A program made the translations under genes and the position numbers. A stretch of DNA of 64,000 nt. It comes from Auriscalpium vulgare. Taxonomy: Eukaryota > Basidiomycota > Agaricomycetes > Russulales > Auriscalpiaceae. Location of the stretch: contig JAHBBC010000024.1 of NCBI GenBank assembly GCA_019915015.1, positions 62,001 to 126,000 on the forward strand, written 5' to 3'. Below are positions 1 through 10,548 of this stretch, piece after piece; position 1 is the stretch's first letter, and each line of letters starts with the position of its first letter. The notes beneath the pieces were generated by a model. That model did no database searches. It was not told the DNA's origin and worked only from the letters and a program-made list of their open reading frames with translations.

Positions 1-290
1 ATCCGACTGAAGAACGTGAAGCTACTTCACTGATATCAAGTTCGAGGCGTACTACGGTGCGGTGTCAAAGTGACAGCGTAGGATGTTGATCCCGAGGAGA
101 TATATGGTGTATCGAGTCTCTCGGACTATCTGGTTTTGGACCCTTTGAATGTAGACGGTACAAAGACGGTAGGACAGAAGGTAAGTTGTGAACGCGATGA
201 ATCTGATGCGGCGGTGGCGGACTTGGCTGCCAGATCGGCAATTCCCGTGAGCACATCTAACAACTCGATTCTCTACCCTCTCCTCAATGC
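1..290 (-). other. 3' flank of the hydratase gene, related to 22.3-22.6 kb
   Basis: This stretch lies directly downstream of the hydratase stop codon. Read on the minus strand it resembles 22,310-22,590 read on the plus strand. Shared landmarks are GGGAATTGCCGATCTGGCA, a stretch ending in CAACATCCTACGCTGTCAC (CAGCATCCTACACTGTCAC in the other copy) and TTTGACACCGCACCGTA. Short open frames run through both copies but I recognise no protein in them. It is best read as a dispersed duplicated fragment in inverted orientation. Confidence 0.55.
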
Positions 291-1631
291 TCATAGCTTG
301 CTCTTCTCCGCCTTCACCACCCATGCCGACCCGCTGATGACCACCTTCCCGGACGTCAAATTTCTCGTCTCATACACCACTTCCGTTGCGCCGCCCGGCG
401 CAGTGCCGACCTCCCACGCTGCGATTTCGAGCGCGTCGCCGGGTTTGACGGGTGCAGTGAACCGCGCACCGAAAAAGCGCAGGGCAGTGGGCTCGTTTCC
501 ACCGACCGCGCTCAGCAGTGCCCGCGCAGAGAAGCCGTACGTGGAGAGCCCGTGCAGGATCACGCCGCCGAAGCCCGCGGCCTGGCCGATGCGCGGGTCT
601 GTAAGGCGTGAGGAAAGGTCACAAGCTTTGGGTAGAAGGGAACGTACCGATGTGCAAGGGATTGTAGTCCCCGCTCAGGCGGTACAGCACCGCTTGCTCA
701 GGGGTCGTCTGATCTCTCGCCAACCAGTCCGGCTTCCTGTCCTTCGGTATTGGCTTCGCCTTCGGAGGCCCTGCGACTGACTTCGCGAATCGCCCGCCGG
801 TGACCTTGGCGCCCAGGTTGAAGGACGACGACTGCAACGCACGCATCAGCAGGGTGTCTTCTCGGATAGAAGCCTGGGGTCGGAATGCATACATAGCTGC
901 GCGTGTACGGTGTGCCCTGCGCGTCGACGAGCGTGAGCTCTGCCTCGAGGATCACACCAGACTTGTTCTCCTGGATGCTAGATATCCTCTTTTTGAGTTT
1001 CCAGCCCGGGCCGCTGACCGTTGGGATTTGCTTCAGAATTTCGATGGTCTGTGTGCCATGGACCTGGTAGCCAACAAAGACCGACAATTAGTTGACGCGT
1101 GCGGTGTCGAAAAATACACGCACGATGCGGTTCGGGTCGAAGACGGGGAAGTCTTCCGGCCCTGTGCGGTCTTTGACGCGGTCGGAGAAAATGTTCACGT
1201 CGGTGTCATCACCTGAACTCGTCTGGTCAGCGTCGAGCGATCGGGGCGGCCGTGGCGGACGACGTGCACACCTTTTAGAGGCAGAATGACAGGGTACGTC
1301 GGAAATGGGGCAAACGACTTGTCTGCAACAAACAGTCAGACAAACAACTTGTACGCTCTTGAGTACGGGGACGCACCAAGCTCTACGCGAAGATCGCCAA
1401 AGTCAGCTACACGTCTTGTGACTTCGACAACCGACACGACGCACCGTATACGAAGTTGTAGTCCGTCCCTTTCGCACCAATGCCGAGCGCATACGCAAGT
1501 AAATCTCGCTTGTTCCAGCTAACCTACGACAGTCGAGTTCTCAGCCAACGCCTGACCCGCAAGTCGACGGGACCTACCGGCTGGTCAGGGTACTGGAAGC
1601 CAACCGCCTTCTCGAGCGCTGCGACGGACAT
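291..1631 (-). CDS. Peroxisomal MaoC-type enoyl-CoA hydratase 2
   Basis: Hydrates trans-2-enoyl-CoA to (3R)-3-hydroxyacyl-CoA, a step of fungal peroxisomal beta-oxidation. Exons from the start are 1631-1578, 1523-1445, 1382-1377, 1322-1272, 1212-1124, 1063-893, 831-648 and 598-291. All introns are GT-AG, and the model gives 313 aa, the usual length of stand-alone fungal hydratase 2. The N-terminal hot-dog half reads AYALGIGAK and FAPFPTYPV. The C-terminal half carries YRLSGDYNPLHIDP, whose Asp and His are the hydratase-2 catalytic pair, then GFGGVILHGLSTYGF. The protein ends in SKL, a type-1 peroxisome signal, so it should act in the peroxisome matrix. An apparent in-frame TAA at 1088-1090 lies inside intron 1064-1123, where it is part of the branch point AACTAAT. 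The 6-nt third exon is inferred because it alone restores the family's FVYELDKSF. Confidence is very high for identity and good for the splice sites. Confidence 0.93.
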
Positions 1632-2870
1632 CTTTGCCGTGTATGTTGGAAGCTTGAAAGATGGTGCTGAATGAGGTCTAGGAGGACGTAGATGCGGTGG
1701 TCACTGAGAAAGACAAAGATGCCGTGGCAGAACGCCGGTGAATGCGGGCCCGATCAGCCGGAGGATTGTGATTGTACTGGCCGAATATGGTGCGTGGGAA
1801 TCAACGTGCTCGTCATCGCAACGCATCTCGGAGTCGCTACTGCAGCACTTGGCACTTGCCAACAACGCAAGAGAACTACCGTTACTACAACGTATCTGCG
1901 AATATACAAGACCTTCATCAGTGGCATGCGCCCACCCGCACTCGCAGACACTTGCAAGTGTGGACGACGTTGATACTGCCATCACCACGACGTGTGCGGC
2001 ATGTCACAACTTCGGGCTTGCTCATACCTTCAATCAACGGAAGCCACGTACATGCGGAACGCGATTCGGGAAGGCGGATAGGGTCGTGTACTGGCGCCAA
2101 AGTCTGTGGCCCTGTGGAATTGGCGGACATGACGAGAACCAAACGAGAACGGCGGGTGAGTTCGAGAGATTCTCCTCGCAGCAGTGCGTGCTAATCAGTG
2201 TAATGCAGCATGCGATTGTCTACGTGAAGCTCAGTGCGCAGAATATTAGCAGGTAAGCCTGAAACTCGCTATGGTCGATGCCACGGTTGCACGTGTGTCG
2301 CCAAATTCACAATTCACCATCTGCCCACAGTTTCGTCTGCCTCTCAAGCTCTAGGTTCTGAGGGTATCCGTTTGAAACTTCTTGACTCTTGCTCTGAAAA
2401 GCGAGGGCTCGCTCGGCTCGTCATCTACTAGACTGTGTCCGATACCGTACCAGTTTCCACTCCGGCGGCGCATTGGGTCGCTCTGCAATCATCTACTGTG
2501 CCTCTGTCCTGGTCCGGTAATAACTCGAGGTGGGTTCCTGTTATATCTCGAGCCCTTAATCTGACACGCGATCAACAGACTAAAATGCGAAAGGCTGTGG
2601 CAAGCCATGCATAGTCAGCAGGGGCGCAACTCCCATCGGCCGCGGTTTCCTAACCTACCGGTCCATGGTCTCTGTTACTCAGCATGCTCTTGGTCTACGG
2701 GATTCACAACTCAATGGCTCGCATGACTACAGCCAAGTCCATCGTATTGATAAGCACTATCTCTCATCGAGTCTGCTTACATAGCAAGGTCTCGAGATGT
2801 CCGGCATACGCTGTCTTGAGCATTCCTGATCAATGGCGCCATCCTGGTTCGGGCCAAGGCGGGAGGATAG
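1632..2870. other. Intergenic region between two divergent genes; no gene supported
   Basis: This region separates the hydratase (-) and OYE (+) start codons. It has several open frames, the longest on the plus strand at 1738-2256. None shows a recognisable motif, and their composition looks like chance openness of GC-rich DNA. The promoters of both neighbouring genes must lie here. Confidence 0.5.
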
Positions 2871-2971
2871 AAGCATTGCTACTGCGCCGTTATCCTAGCC
2901 CAGAGATGGGCTGACCAACTAGACGGAGGGCGGATGTGGACACGCCTTGGCCTGACCCCTCGACGGCGTGC

Positions 2972-2978
2972 TATAAAA
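2972..2978 (+). promoter_or_regulatory. TATA box of the OYE gene
   Basis: TATAAAA lies about 90 nt upstream of the ATG at 3068, in a plausible position for a fungal core promoter with a short 5' leader. Confidence 0.6.
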
Positions 2979-3067
2979 GCTGCTATGAATCTCAGCCGGA
3001 CCTCGTTCAAATCACACCCAACTCCATACCACTCCACGCAACTCGTGTCTCGACTCATCTTCGCGGC

Positions 3068-4432
3068 ATGTCGACTCCCAAGCTTTTCCAGCCATACAAG
3101 CTCGGCAGCATCGGGGAGCTCAAGCACCGCATCGTTATGGCTCCCGTGACGCGCAACCGCGGCAACAACAAGCACGTTCTCGTTGATCGCAGCGTCGAGC
3201 ACTACCGCGCGCGGTCCGTCGTCCCCGGCACGCTCATCATCGGCGAGGCGACATACATCGCCCAAAAAGCCTCTGGGTACACGTTCCATGTGCCTGGGAT
3301 TTGGAACGATGAGCAGATCGCCGGCTGGAAGAAGGTAGGTTTCGTATGCGGTACTCACATGCTGTCCACAATGCTGAAGAGTGCCCGTTGAATTGTGCAG
3401 GTCGTGGACGCCGTGCACGCCAACGGCTCCTACATCGTCCTGCAGCTGTGGGCCCTCGGGCGCGCTGCGATCCCCGAGGTCCTCGAGCAGGAGGACCCGT
3501 CCCTACCATACGTCTCCGCGGGAGACATCCAAGTCGAGGGCGTCAGCAAGGCCCCCCGCCCGCTCACGCACGCAGAGATCAAGGAGTACGTGCACCTCTA
3601 CGCGCAGGCGGCGCGCAACGGCATGGAGAAGGCCGGGTTCGACGGCGTGGAAATCCACGGCGGAAACGGGTACATCATTGACCAGTTCTTGAAAGACCGG
3701 ACGAACAACCGCACGGACGAGTACGGCGGCTCGGATGAGAACAAGGCTCGCTTTGCGCTGGAAGTCGTCGAGGCCGTTGCCAACGCGGTCGGCCAGGACA
3801 AAGTAGGCCTGCGTCTCGCGCCCTGGCAAACGCGTTTCGGTGAGTTCCACTCCTTGATCTGCGGTGACGCACCTTCTCACTAGGGAGCAGACTATCGCCT
3901 ATACCGCGACGACCCGAAGCCGACATTCGGATACCTCGTGCGTCAAGTGCGCGAGCGACTCCCGGATCTCGCCTACCTCCACGTCATCGAGCCGCGCATC
4001 CAGGACTCTTTTGAGATCGAGCTGAACGAGACGAATGATTTCTTGCGCGAGATTTGGAAGGGCAAGACGTACATGACCGCGGGTGGATTCACGCGCGAGA
4101 TGGCGCTGGAGCACGCGGAGCAGACGGACGAGCTGATCGGCTTTGGACGGGCTTTCATCTCCAACGTGAGTCCACATGCCAGAGCTTGGCCTTGTTCCGT
4201 AGATCCTCACCATGGCTTTGTGTTGCAGCCGGATCTCGTCGAGCGCCTGCAGAAGAATATACCGTTGACACCGCACGACCGGACCCACTTCTACACGCTC
4301 GAGACGGAGGTCGGCTACAACGACTACCCTCGGCACGACGAAGACAAGCCGATCCCGCCGCCAAATGAAAACGCTATCGCAAGTCTTGAATATGTTTCCG
4401 CCGTTCGCAAGGCGGTCAATGGGGGCCAATAG
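3068..4432 (+). CDS. Old Yellow Enzyme-type NADH:flavin oxidoreductase
   Basis: FMN-dependent ene-reductase that reduces the C=C bond of alpha,beta-unsaturated carbonyls with NAD(P)H. Exons are 3068-3334, 3401-3839, 3891-4165 and 4229-4432 (394 aa, normal for the family); phases agree at every junction. The TIM barrel opens with KLFQPYKLGSIGELKHRIV and APVTRNR, the FMN-binding strand. It continues with VLQLWALGRAA and then the substrate-site block VEIHGGNGYIIDQF, containing the His/Asn pair that holds the carbonyl and the following Tyr proton donor. RTDEYGGS and YLHVIEPR follow, with a phosphate-binding end at GFGRAFISN. The active site looks complete. A TATA box lies at 2972. The third exon start (after AGCAG at 3886-3890) was chosen because the nearer AG at 3882 breaks the frame. 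The physiological substrate cannot be told from sequence. Confidence 0.95.
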
Positions 4433-4679
4433 GAAGCGCTGAGCGCCGGCAGACGGTATGGTAGAATACGGATCAGGAAATGGAGCTCTACAGAACGTAC
4501 TAGAGGTTTGACATAATTTAATTGTGTGATAATTCCGAATATGCTTGAGCAATATGAGTCGTTGTGGTGGCAAATTCGGTGCTATGTCGCGACAACACGA
4601 GTGGTGATCCAAGGCCGCAGCCGCGCCATGATGCAAGACAGAACTAGGCAAATGAGCATGGCCAGCATCGCATTGAAAC

Positions 4680-4893
4680 CTTTCAGACCATTGCAACCGA
4701 CACGACGCACCGTATACGAAGTTTTGGTCCGCTGCTTGTTCCAACTCACCCAAAACTCACCTCGGCTAACGCCCGCTGAAGACCTACCGGCCCGGTCCGG
4801 CCGGCGGTCAGGGTACTGGAAGCCTTCTCGAGCGCCGCGACAGACATCTCGGATTTTTAATTCTGGACTTGAAAGACGGTGCTGTATGAGGTC
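4680..4893 (-). pseudogene. Fragment of the 5' end of the hydratase gene
   Basis: This is a degenerate copy of 1430-1680, covering the 5' leader and the first two exons of the hydratase. Shared blocks include GACACGACGCACCGTATACG, GGTCAGGGTACTGGAAGCC and the leader stretch around GAAAGACGGTGCTG. The rest of the gene is absent, and the fragment abuts the F-box-derived segment at 4898. It cannot encode a functional enzyme. Confidence 0.85.
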
Positions 4894-4897
4894 TGTG

Positions 4898-5360
4898 AAC
4901 CATGTTGGAACAATGCCGCGTGGCAGCAACTCCATATCGTGCTCCCTGAGCTACATACCCTGCGCTTGACGGGATTCTTCCCACCGCAAGCATATCTCGA
5001 CCGTCTGGAGCGTCTGGATAACTTCATCTTCACTGATTTGCCCCTGGAGGACGTCGCGTTCCCGCCGGGCCTGCGCCATGTTGGGTACCACGCTTGGAAG
5101 ACTAACACGACGGCCGCCATGGACTGCACAGTTGCGGCGCTGGGTGCGCTGGCAAATCTGCAGCTCATCACTACGACGCGCAGAGCGACCAAGGTTCAGA
5201 TCAAAGCGTTGGAATCGGTATGCCGGGACCGCGGTGTGGAGTTGGAGATACGCCAAACTCCTGAGGACTTTCCGGTGAGTATCATGAGTCGCGACCTGGT
5301 ATACCGTGCAAGGCTTATCACATCATGCAGAACCCTCGGTGGGATGTCGATTGGATTTGA
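4898..5360 (+). pseudogene. 3' remnant of an F-box/LRR gene
   Basis: Encodes the C-terminal third of the protein encoded at 22,732-23,831: WNNAAWQQLHIVLPELHTL, FPPGLRHVGYHAWKTNT and LEIRQTPEDFP, followed by the same intron. The F-box and the first two-thirds are missing. It joins the hydratase fragment a few bases upstream and has no start of its own. A 4-nt deletion lies in the intron relative to copy B. Confidence 0.88.
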
Positions 5361-7142
5361 AATCAGACACCACTCCGACGGTCTCGCTCACAGACTGGAA
5401 TCGTGAAGATGTGAAGACGATATCGCTACGCAACTGCTATACCATCGCACTCATTTGGCCTGCTTCCCCCACATGTCGTTCCCCCGCTTCGTTTCCGACG
5501 TCCAGCGTACTCTTCCACTAGCCCATTTCGGCCTTACGACCTAGCGAATCCCCGAGCTATTCTGCCATGAGCGCACTAGGCGTACTTCGCCTACCTTCTT
5601 CCTGGCCTCAACATCCCGTCATTCGTCGTCCATGGAGTATATGCACGCCGAGATCACATCGCATATTAATTTGTTTCGCTTGCTCTCGACCACCCGCCTA
5701 CACTGTCCCTACTCCCAGTCTGCCACCTCGAAACGAAGCCGCGAAGAACCTGTAGAACACCTGAACAGGCGTTGTCAATGGGCTTCGCGCAGCGTGGCCC
5801 GAGTGTGCCGAGATGCACCGCAGGAACGCGTTCTGGCGCTGCTAGCGCTGCAAAGTGGTGTTCGACTACTCGACTCTCTGCAAACTCAGTGCGTCTTCCG
5901 CGCCCCGATCCAGACTCAAGACTCAAGAGGACAGCAGGACACGCTCCGGGCCGGGAGGCCGCGCCGGCTACCGCCCGCCGGCGCCTCTTGCGCGGCTGGC
6001 AGTACCAACTTTCTCTGCATCCAACTATCGCGCGATACAGCCGGATACAGCCGCCCTCCGTCAGGTCTTCAAGCGCATCTTCATCTTGGACATATACTCA
6101 GGGATTCATCGAATTGATCACCGCATCAGCCTGTCACGCTCAAGCGCTTTGTCGTTACCACCATTTCAAAGACAGCGTTGCGGCTACGCTCATCACGCAG
6201 GCACTGCGCCAGGTCAGGTGAGTATTTCCAGGCAACTCATTATCATAGTGTTGACGCCGCCGTAGTGCATGCATCCACCCTTGGTTTCACGGAAATCAGG
6301 TAGCACTGCAGTAACAATTCCTAGCGCCGCCAACATCCCCTCGATCAGTCGTATCCCTGATATTATGTCCCCACTGAGGCGATCCCCGAGAAATACAAGA
6401 GAATACGCCCGAGAATACGCCCCCGTCACTCGACGGCCAGCCATCAGACCGAAGGCGATTCCCGAGGATCCAGGTATACGGGGTTGGTTATTCTCAGTCC
6501 GCGACTTAGTCACTCTCACAGCGGCTGTACGGTTTCATCGGTCTCGTCTATTTCTTATAAAATGACGGGAGCGTGTTCCGATGAGGTTGCCTCAGCCTCG
6601 CCCATAGGCGCGAGGAACACAACTCTATTCCGCGGCGGCTGTGCTCCATTTGTGCATTCATGCGCAGAAGCCCAGAAGACGGGAATCACTCTCGGCTAGT
6701 GAGTTGTATTATGCCTTGCGCTCATGTCGATCTAACCTGCTCTGACCGACTCTCGCTTGCGGCGTCCAGACAGAAACTGCCCTTCCCGACACGAAATAGG
6801 AGCTAGCCGGACGGCGGGATCCCTGAAATTGAACCTCTTCGAAAGACGTGTTCATAGCCCCCATCACGGCTCATTCCGGGTACGCCACTCACCACGACCC
6901 TTTTCGATAACGGGGGCACAATGCCCTATGTTGGATTTGTATGTTATGTTGACGCATAGCATACAAATCATCCATCCTTCTGGAATGGCGACACATCGCG
7001 TAGACGACGAGCACCTGGATTGGCTCGGTTGTTCGAGACTATCATCGATGGAACGGGACGTCCCGCCTTATGGCACCGAGTCGGTTCCTATATTACCATG
7101 GAGGCTATATTATCAGTCGAATGCGCCTGGAAGGGAGGCAAC
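5361..7142. other. Duplicated spacer without a recognised gene
   Basis: This spacer is present twice in the window (also at 23,832-25,635) with very high identity. Open frames on both strands (for example minus 6214-6519, plus 5772-6221) are preserved in the copy, but that is expected for a recent duplication and is not evidence of coding. I recognise no domain. It contains the promoter of the DUF6534 gene that starts at 7143. Confidence 0.6.
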
Positions 7143-8715
7143 ATGTACGCTCCTGGTGTCCCCGAAAACGTCGTGGTTTTGTGAGTATTCGGAGCAGCGT
7201 CCTCGTTACAAGCGCTGACGTCTCGGTTCTACGCCAGTACGGCCCCGCAGGTGCGCACGACGTCCCTCATATCAGCTCGATGACTCTGAATGGCCTTTAG
7301 CTCTTCGGTTTTCTCTTTAACTGGGGTCTTTTTGGCGTACTCTCCGCCCAGACATGTGCGTAGCCTCGCCCTATACCCTCACCGCACGCGACCTGATCGC
7401 TCTTCACCAAAGACTACTATAGCGTCCATTTCCCCGCCGACAAGCGGCGCCTCAAATCCTTAGTCTATGGCCTGTGTATCCTGGAGACTGTGCAGACGGG
7501 TATGATCACGCAGAGCGCATTCGCAAAATTCGGTAAAGGATGGGGTGACCTGGACGAGTTGCACAACCGAGGGACCATGTGGTTTAGTGTGCCGTTTATG
7601 AGCGGACTAGGTGCGTGAATGCTTCCGCTCTGGCTACGACTCGATTGGCTAATAGGACAACGATAGTCAGCGCCGTCGTGCAGACCTTCTTTGCTCTTCG
7701 CATCTTCGTTCTGACCGGCTCAAGACTGCTGCACATTGGCATCACCTCCGTTTGTCCCGTCATCTGCGTCAACCTATTGTAGCTCATCTGAATGACGTTA
7801 GCTCGCTGTAATGTCGGGTGTCTCAGGCATCGTTGGCGCCTTCCTCTCGCGCTTATTGGCAGCAACCGACAGTGAGATACAGACGAAGACATTTTCCGTT
7901 ACGCTCGTATGTCTTCCTTCGTCGTTGTCTTGAGAATTCAACCGAACTAAGACATATAGGTCTGGCATATAGGCAATTCCTTGTGCGACCTGATTATCTG
8001 CGGCTGCATGCTAGCCTGGGTGTGTCTCATTCGTACTGCGGGAGGCATTCGCTAACGACTGCGATCAGTACCTCCATGCTCGACGCCGGAGCTTCCTCCG
8101 GGAGACGACGGACGTTGTATCCCAGATTCTACGCCTGAGCGTCGCGTCAGGCCTGATCACTGGTACGATCACCGGTCAACCTCATCCTCGCATCATTTAA
8201 CTTAGTTGCCTTCGTTGATCAGCTGCCGTCTCTGCCATTGGCCTGACGTTGTTCCTGGTCTACGAGCACGACAACTTTTACATGTGTCCCGCCATCATTC
8301 TCGGAAAATGTACGCTCAGCGTCCCTCGATCTCTGCACGACACTTACAGTTTCACAGTATACTCGAATAGCCTTCTCGTCCTCCTCAATAATCGCTTCCG
8401 GCTCACTGTCAACCTTCGGCAAACGTACGTTTACGACGCTGAAGCGGACTTCAAACGTGAGAGCGGGAGCGTCCGGCTCGCACACCGGGACGGCACCGTC
8501 AGTATGCCCCTCACCGGCCCTTCAATCAATCTAGCGGTCGCGCGCGATCCCCCAGCCGACGCTATTAGTATGGTCACTCTTCCGGTGCGTCTTTTTTTTG
8601 GCGTGTTGGATGCAGGCTAACGGCAGGGCAGAAGACGCCGAACCCGGAGACAGACCCTGAAGGCTCCGCTGGGACAGGCGACGAATACAAAATGCAGTCG
8701 TATAACGGCTATTGA
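7143..8715 (+). CDS. DUF6534 multi-pass membrane protein, copy A
   Basis: Basidiomycete integral membrane family of unknown function, predicted seven-helix. Eleven exons: 7143-7180, 7238-7250, 7301-7355, 7413-7610, 7667-7749, 7802-7906, 7960-8019, 8069-8162, 8223-8309, 8358-8584 and 8632-8715. They give 347 aa with consistent phases. Landmarks in order are LFGFLFNWGLFGVLSAQT (helix), LKSLVYGLCILETVQTG, GKGWGDLDELHNRGTMWF, TFFALRIFVLTGSRL, SGIVGAFLSRLL, LCDLIICGCMLAWYLH, the helix around IGLTLFLVY and the hallmark YSNSLLVLLNNR near the C terminus. An apparent TAG at 7298-7300 is the acceptor of intron 7251-7300. That segment differs in length between paralogues by a number not divisible by three, as an intron would. 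Two related genes (52,229 and 54,857) and one truncated copy (25,636) lie in this window. Confidence 0.88.
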
Positions 8716-9086
8716 GAGCTCGCCTTGTGTTGTACATTAGTGACGTAGAATTTATCCGGTGATCAGTTGCTATTTGTTGCAATTGAAAGCTCGTCGGCCA
8801 GGGTGGAAATGCCATCGGAGCTCAAATCCGAACGTGGGCGCGCTGCGCGCATCCTGAACAAAATAATTGTTTACATTCTTCGGTACTGGCAAACATCGAG
8901 CAGCGCTTCGTGTGTATGAAGTCAGCCTTGAAGCTTGACACTCGGTAAGACCTGGCGTATTCTGCCACTGACGCAACCCCTTGTCCACCGCTGGAACGAT
9001 CTACAAAGGTATCGTCCGTCAGTCAGTCACAGCGACGTTCCTCAACTGTGCTTGCCACACGCACCGTCACCTTGTTCATGAACGAC
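8716..9086. other. Intergenic, nothing recognised
   Basis: Short region between two convergent genes. It presumably holds both 3' ends. No motif or repeat was noted. Confidence 0.5.
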
Positions 9087-10548
9087 TCAAACATGCCCCT
9101 CACTAGCCCCGTCCGCGCCCTCATCAGCTCGCTTCCTCGCCCGATGCGCCGTATACGTAAAGCTCATCCGCATCGTATCGCTCTGCTGCGTCTTCCGCGA
9201 GAACGCGCTGTACGTCGTGAACTCGCTCCGCCGGCGGCTGCTCAGCCCGAGCCGCTCGAGGAGCCGTGACAAGCGCGTGGGATCGTAGAAGTTCGCGGGG
9301 TAGAAGTGGGGCGATCGGAGCGACGGACGGAGGGTAACATGCCGCGCAGCTTGCGCAGGCGTAATGGGCCGGGTGCGTATTCCCGTGGACCGTCTGCTGG
9401 CGGGTCGGGAGTAGATGGTGCGGCGGGGAGCTCGTACTTTACGTGGCGAGGGGGCGTTGACATGGCGTCGGCGTCGCTCAGCTGGAAAAGTCGGCTTAGA
9501 GTGGGAGACAGGCGCTTGCTGGTCCGGGCGAACCTTCCGCGAGCACGGTGGGTCAGCGGCAAGAGTGACTCGGCGTTGCTCTGCTCTATGGTCGCACCAT
9601 GGGAGGTAAACAGGTTGGTATCGGAAGTCTCAGATTTCTGAGGTACTGAGATTTCGTTGACCGTGTATAGATTGGCGACGTCGGTCCCGAGAGGTGGAGG
9701 CGTAGACGAAGAGAGATCGTGAACAAGTTAGTGTTTGCCTTTGTGGTACACGTTAATAGGGTTATAGAGGGCTGCCGTACGGTGATCGGCACACATACCC
9801 AGCGCCTCGGACCCTGGAACCGTCTCCTCAGAAGCCACAACGTCAACGTCGGCTCCATCAGTCTCAGCGCCTGGCTTTTCTGGTTCGCCTGGCAGACGTG
9901 CCTTGGCTCAGAGATGATATCGAGGGTGATTCGATGCAGTTGACTCACCGACGTCAGGCGAGTGGTCCCGAAGGCACCTCATCGCCGCCTCTCCCATTTC
10001 GAGCCACGCGCGACCGCAGTGTATCATGGCACTGCACCGCCCTGCTAATTCACGCTGTGCTATACGCGTGCGCACGTCGGCCAGCTTCTTCCTTTTCTCT
10101 GTCAGTGCAATTGTGGCCGCCTGCAACTGGCCTCGCGCACCCTCGGCCAAGGATGCGAGATCGAACGTGTCCTCCTTTCCATGCAGCGAGAGACTGGTGA
10201 TACTGTAGACAGAAGATGAGCAGAAAGCCCAGACGCCAGAGAAAACAAATGGACGAACATGCTGAGCAGGCCGCACGTCTGCTCTGACCGAACAACCTCA
10301 CCCTCGAGGTCCTTCAACTGGCGCGTCTCGCTGCGGACCCTCGCGTCTCGCCCCTTCGAACTTTTCATCTCGTCCCGGATGCGAGCAGACAGCGGATGCA
10401 GGACAGTCGAGTCGATGATAGGCACCTCGCTAGCGCATGCCGCGAGAAATTGGTCGGTATATGCGTCGAAGAGAAGGGCATGGTGCCGGACGAGGGCCGC
10501 GTCTTCAAATGGGATCGATGCTGTCAGCAAATAGGAGAGTTGAGCCAT
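9087..10548 (-). CDS. Alpha-helical hypothetical protein, family copy 1
   Basis: I do not recognise a named family. Exon 1 (10548-10259) encodes MAQLSYLLTASIPFEDAALV, FDAYTDQFLAACASE and a charged helical stretch DEMKSSKGRDARV ending KDLEGEVVRSEQTCGLL. Exon 2 (10202-9949) encodes LASLAEGARGQLQAA and EKRKKLADVRTRIAQRELAG. The introns 10203-10258 and 9889-9948 are GT-AG with matching phases (2 and 1). Exon 3 starts at 9888 with EPEKPGAETDGADVDVVAS; a further intron near 9,640-9,800 would skip a TAA. The C-terminal half is less certain: a Pro/Ser-rich stretch leads into FYPANFYDPTRLSRLLERL and TYSAFSRKTQQSD, ending at 9087. Helical heptad-like sequence suggests a coiled coil. Related or decayed copies lie at 20.8-22.1, 57.3-58.6 and 62.5-62.9 kb, and exon 1 length and phase match the gene at 50,962-51,778. 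Confidence 0.6.

Larger units (their letters stand above)
4898..7572 (+). repeat. Segmental duplication, copy A
   Basis: Direct copy of 23,366-26,065, nearly identical by eye over most of its length (for example 6,230-7,560). It carries the 3' part of an F-box gene, a 1.8-kb spacer and the first exons of a DUF6534 gene. The left edge falls inside the F-box gene and the right edge inside DUF6534 exon 4. Copy A keeps the complete DUF6534 gene; copy B keeps the complete F-box gene. Copy B has a roughly 10-nt insertion near 25,340 and a few substitutions. Confidence 0.93.

Noticed and set aside
1088..1090. TAA as a disabling stop in the hydratase
   Set aside because: It lies inside a 60-nt GT-AG intron and forms the branch point; splicing gives the conserved PNRIVHGTQ.
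1738..2256. 172-codon ORF between hydratase and OYE
   Set aside because: No recognisable motif and overlapping open frames on both strands; it looks like chance openness in promoter DNA.
7298..7300. TAG as a nonsense mutation in DUF6534 copy A
   Set aside because: Comparison with copies C and D shows that the segment ending here varies by non-multiples of three and has GT-AG ends; it is an intron, so the gene is intact.
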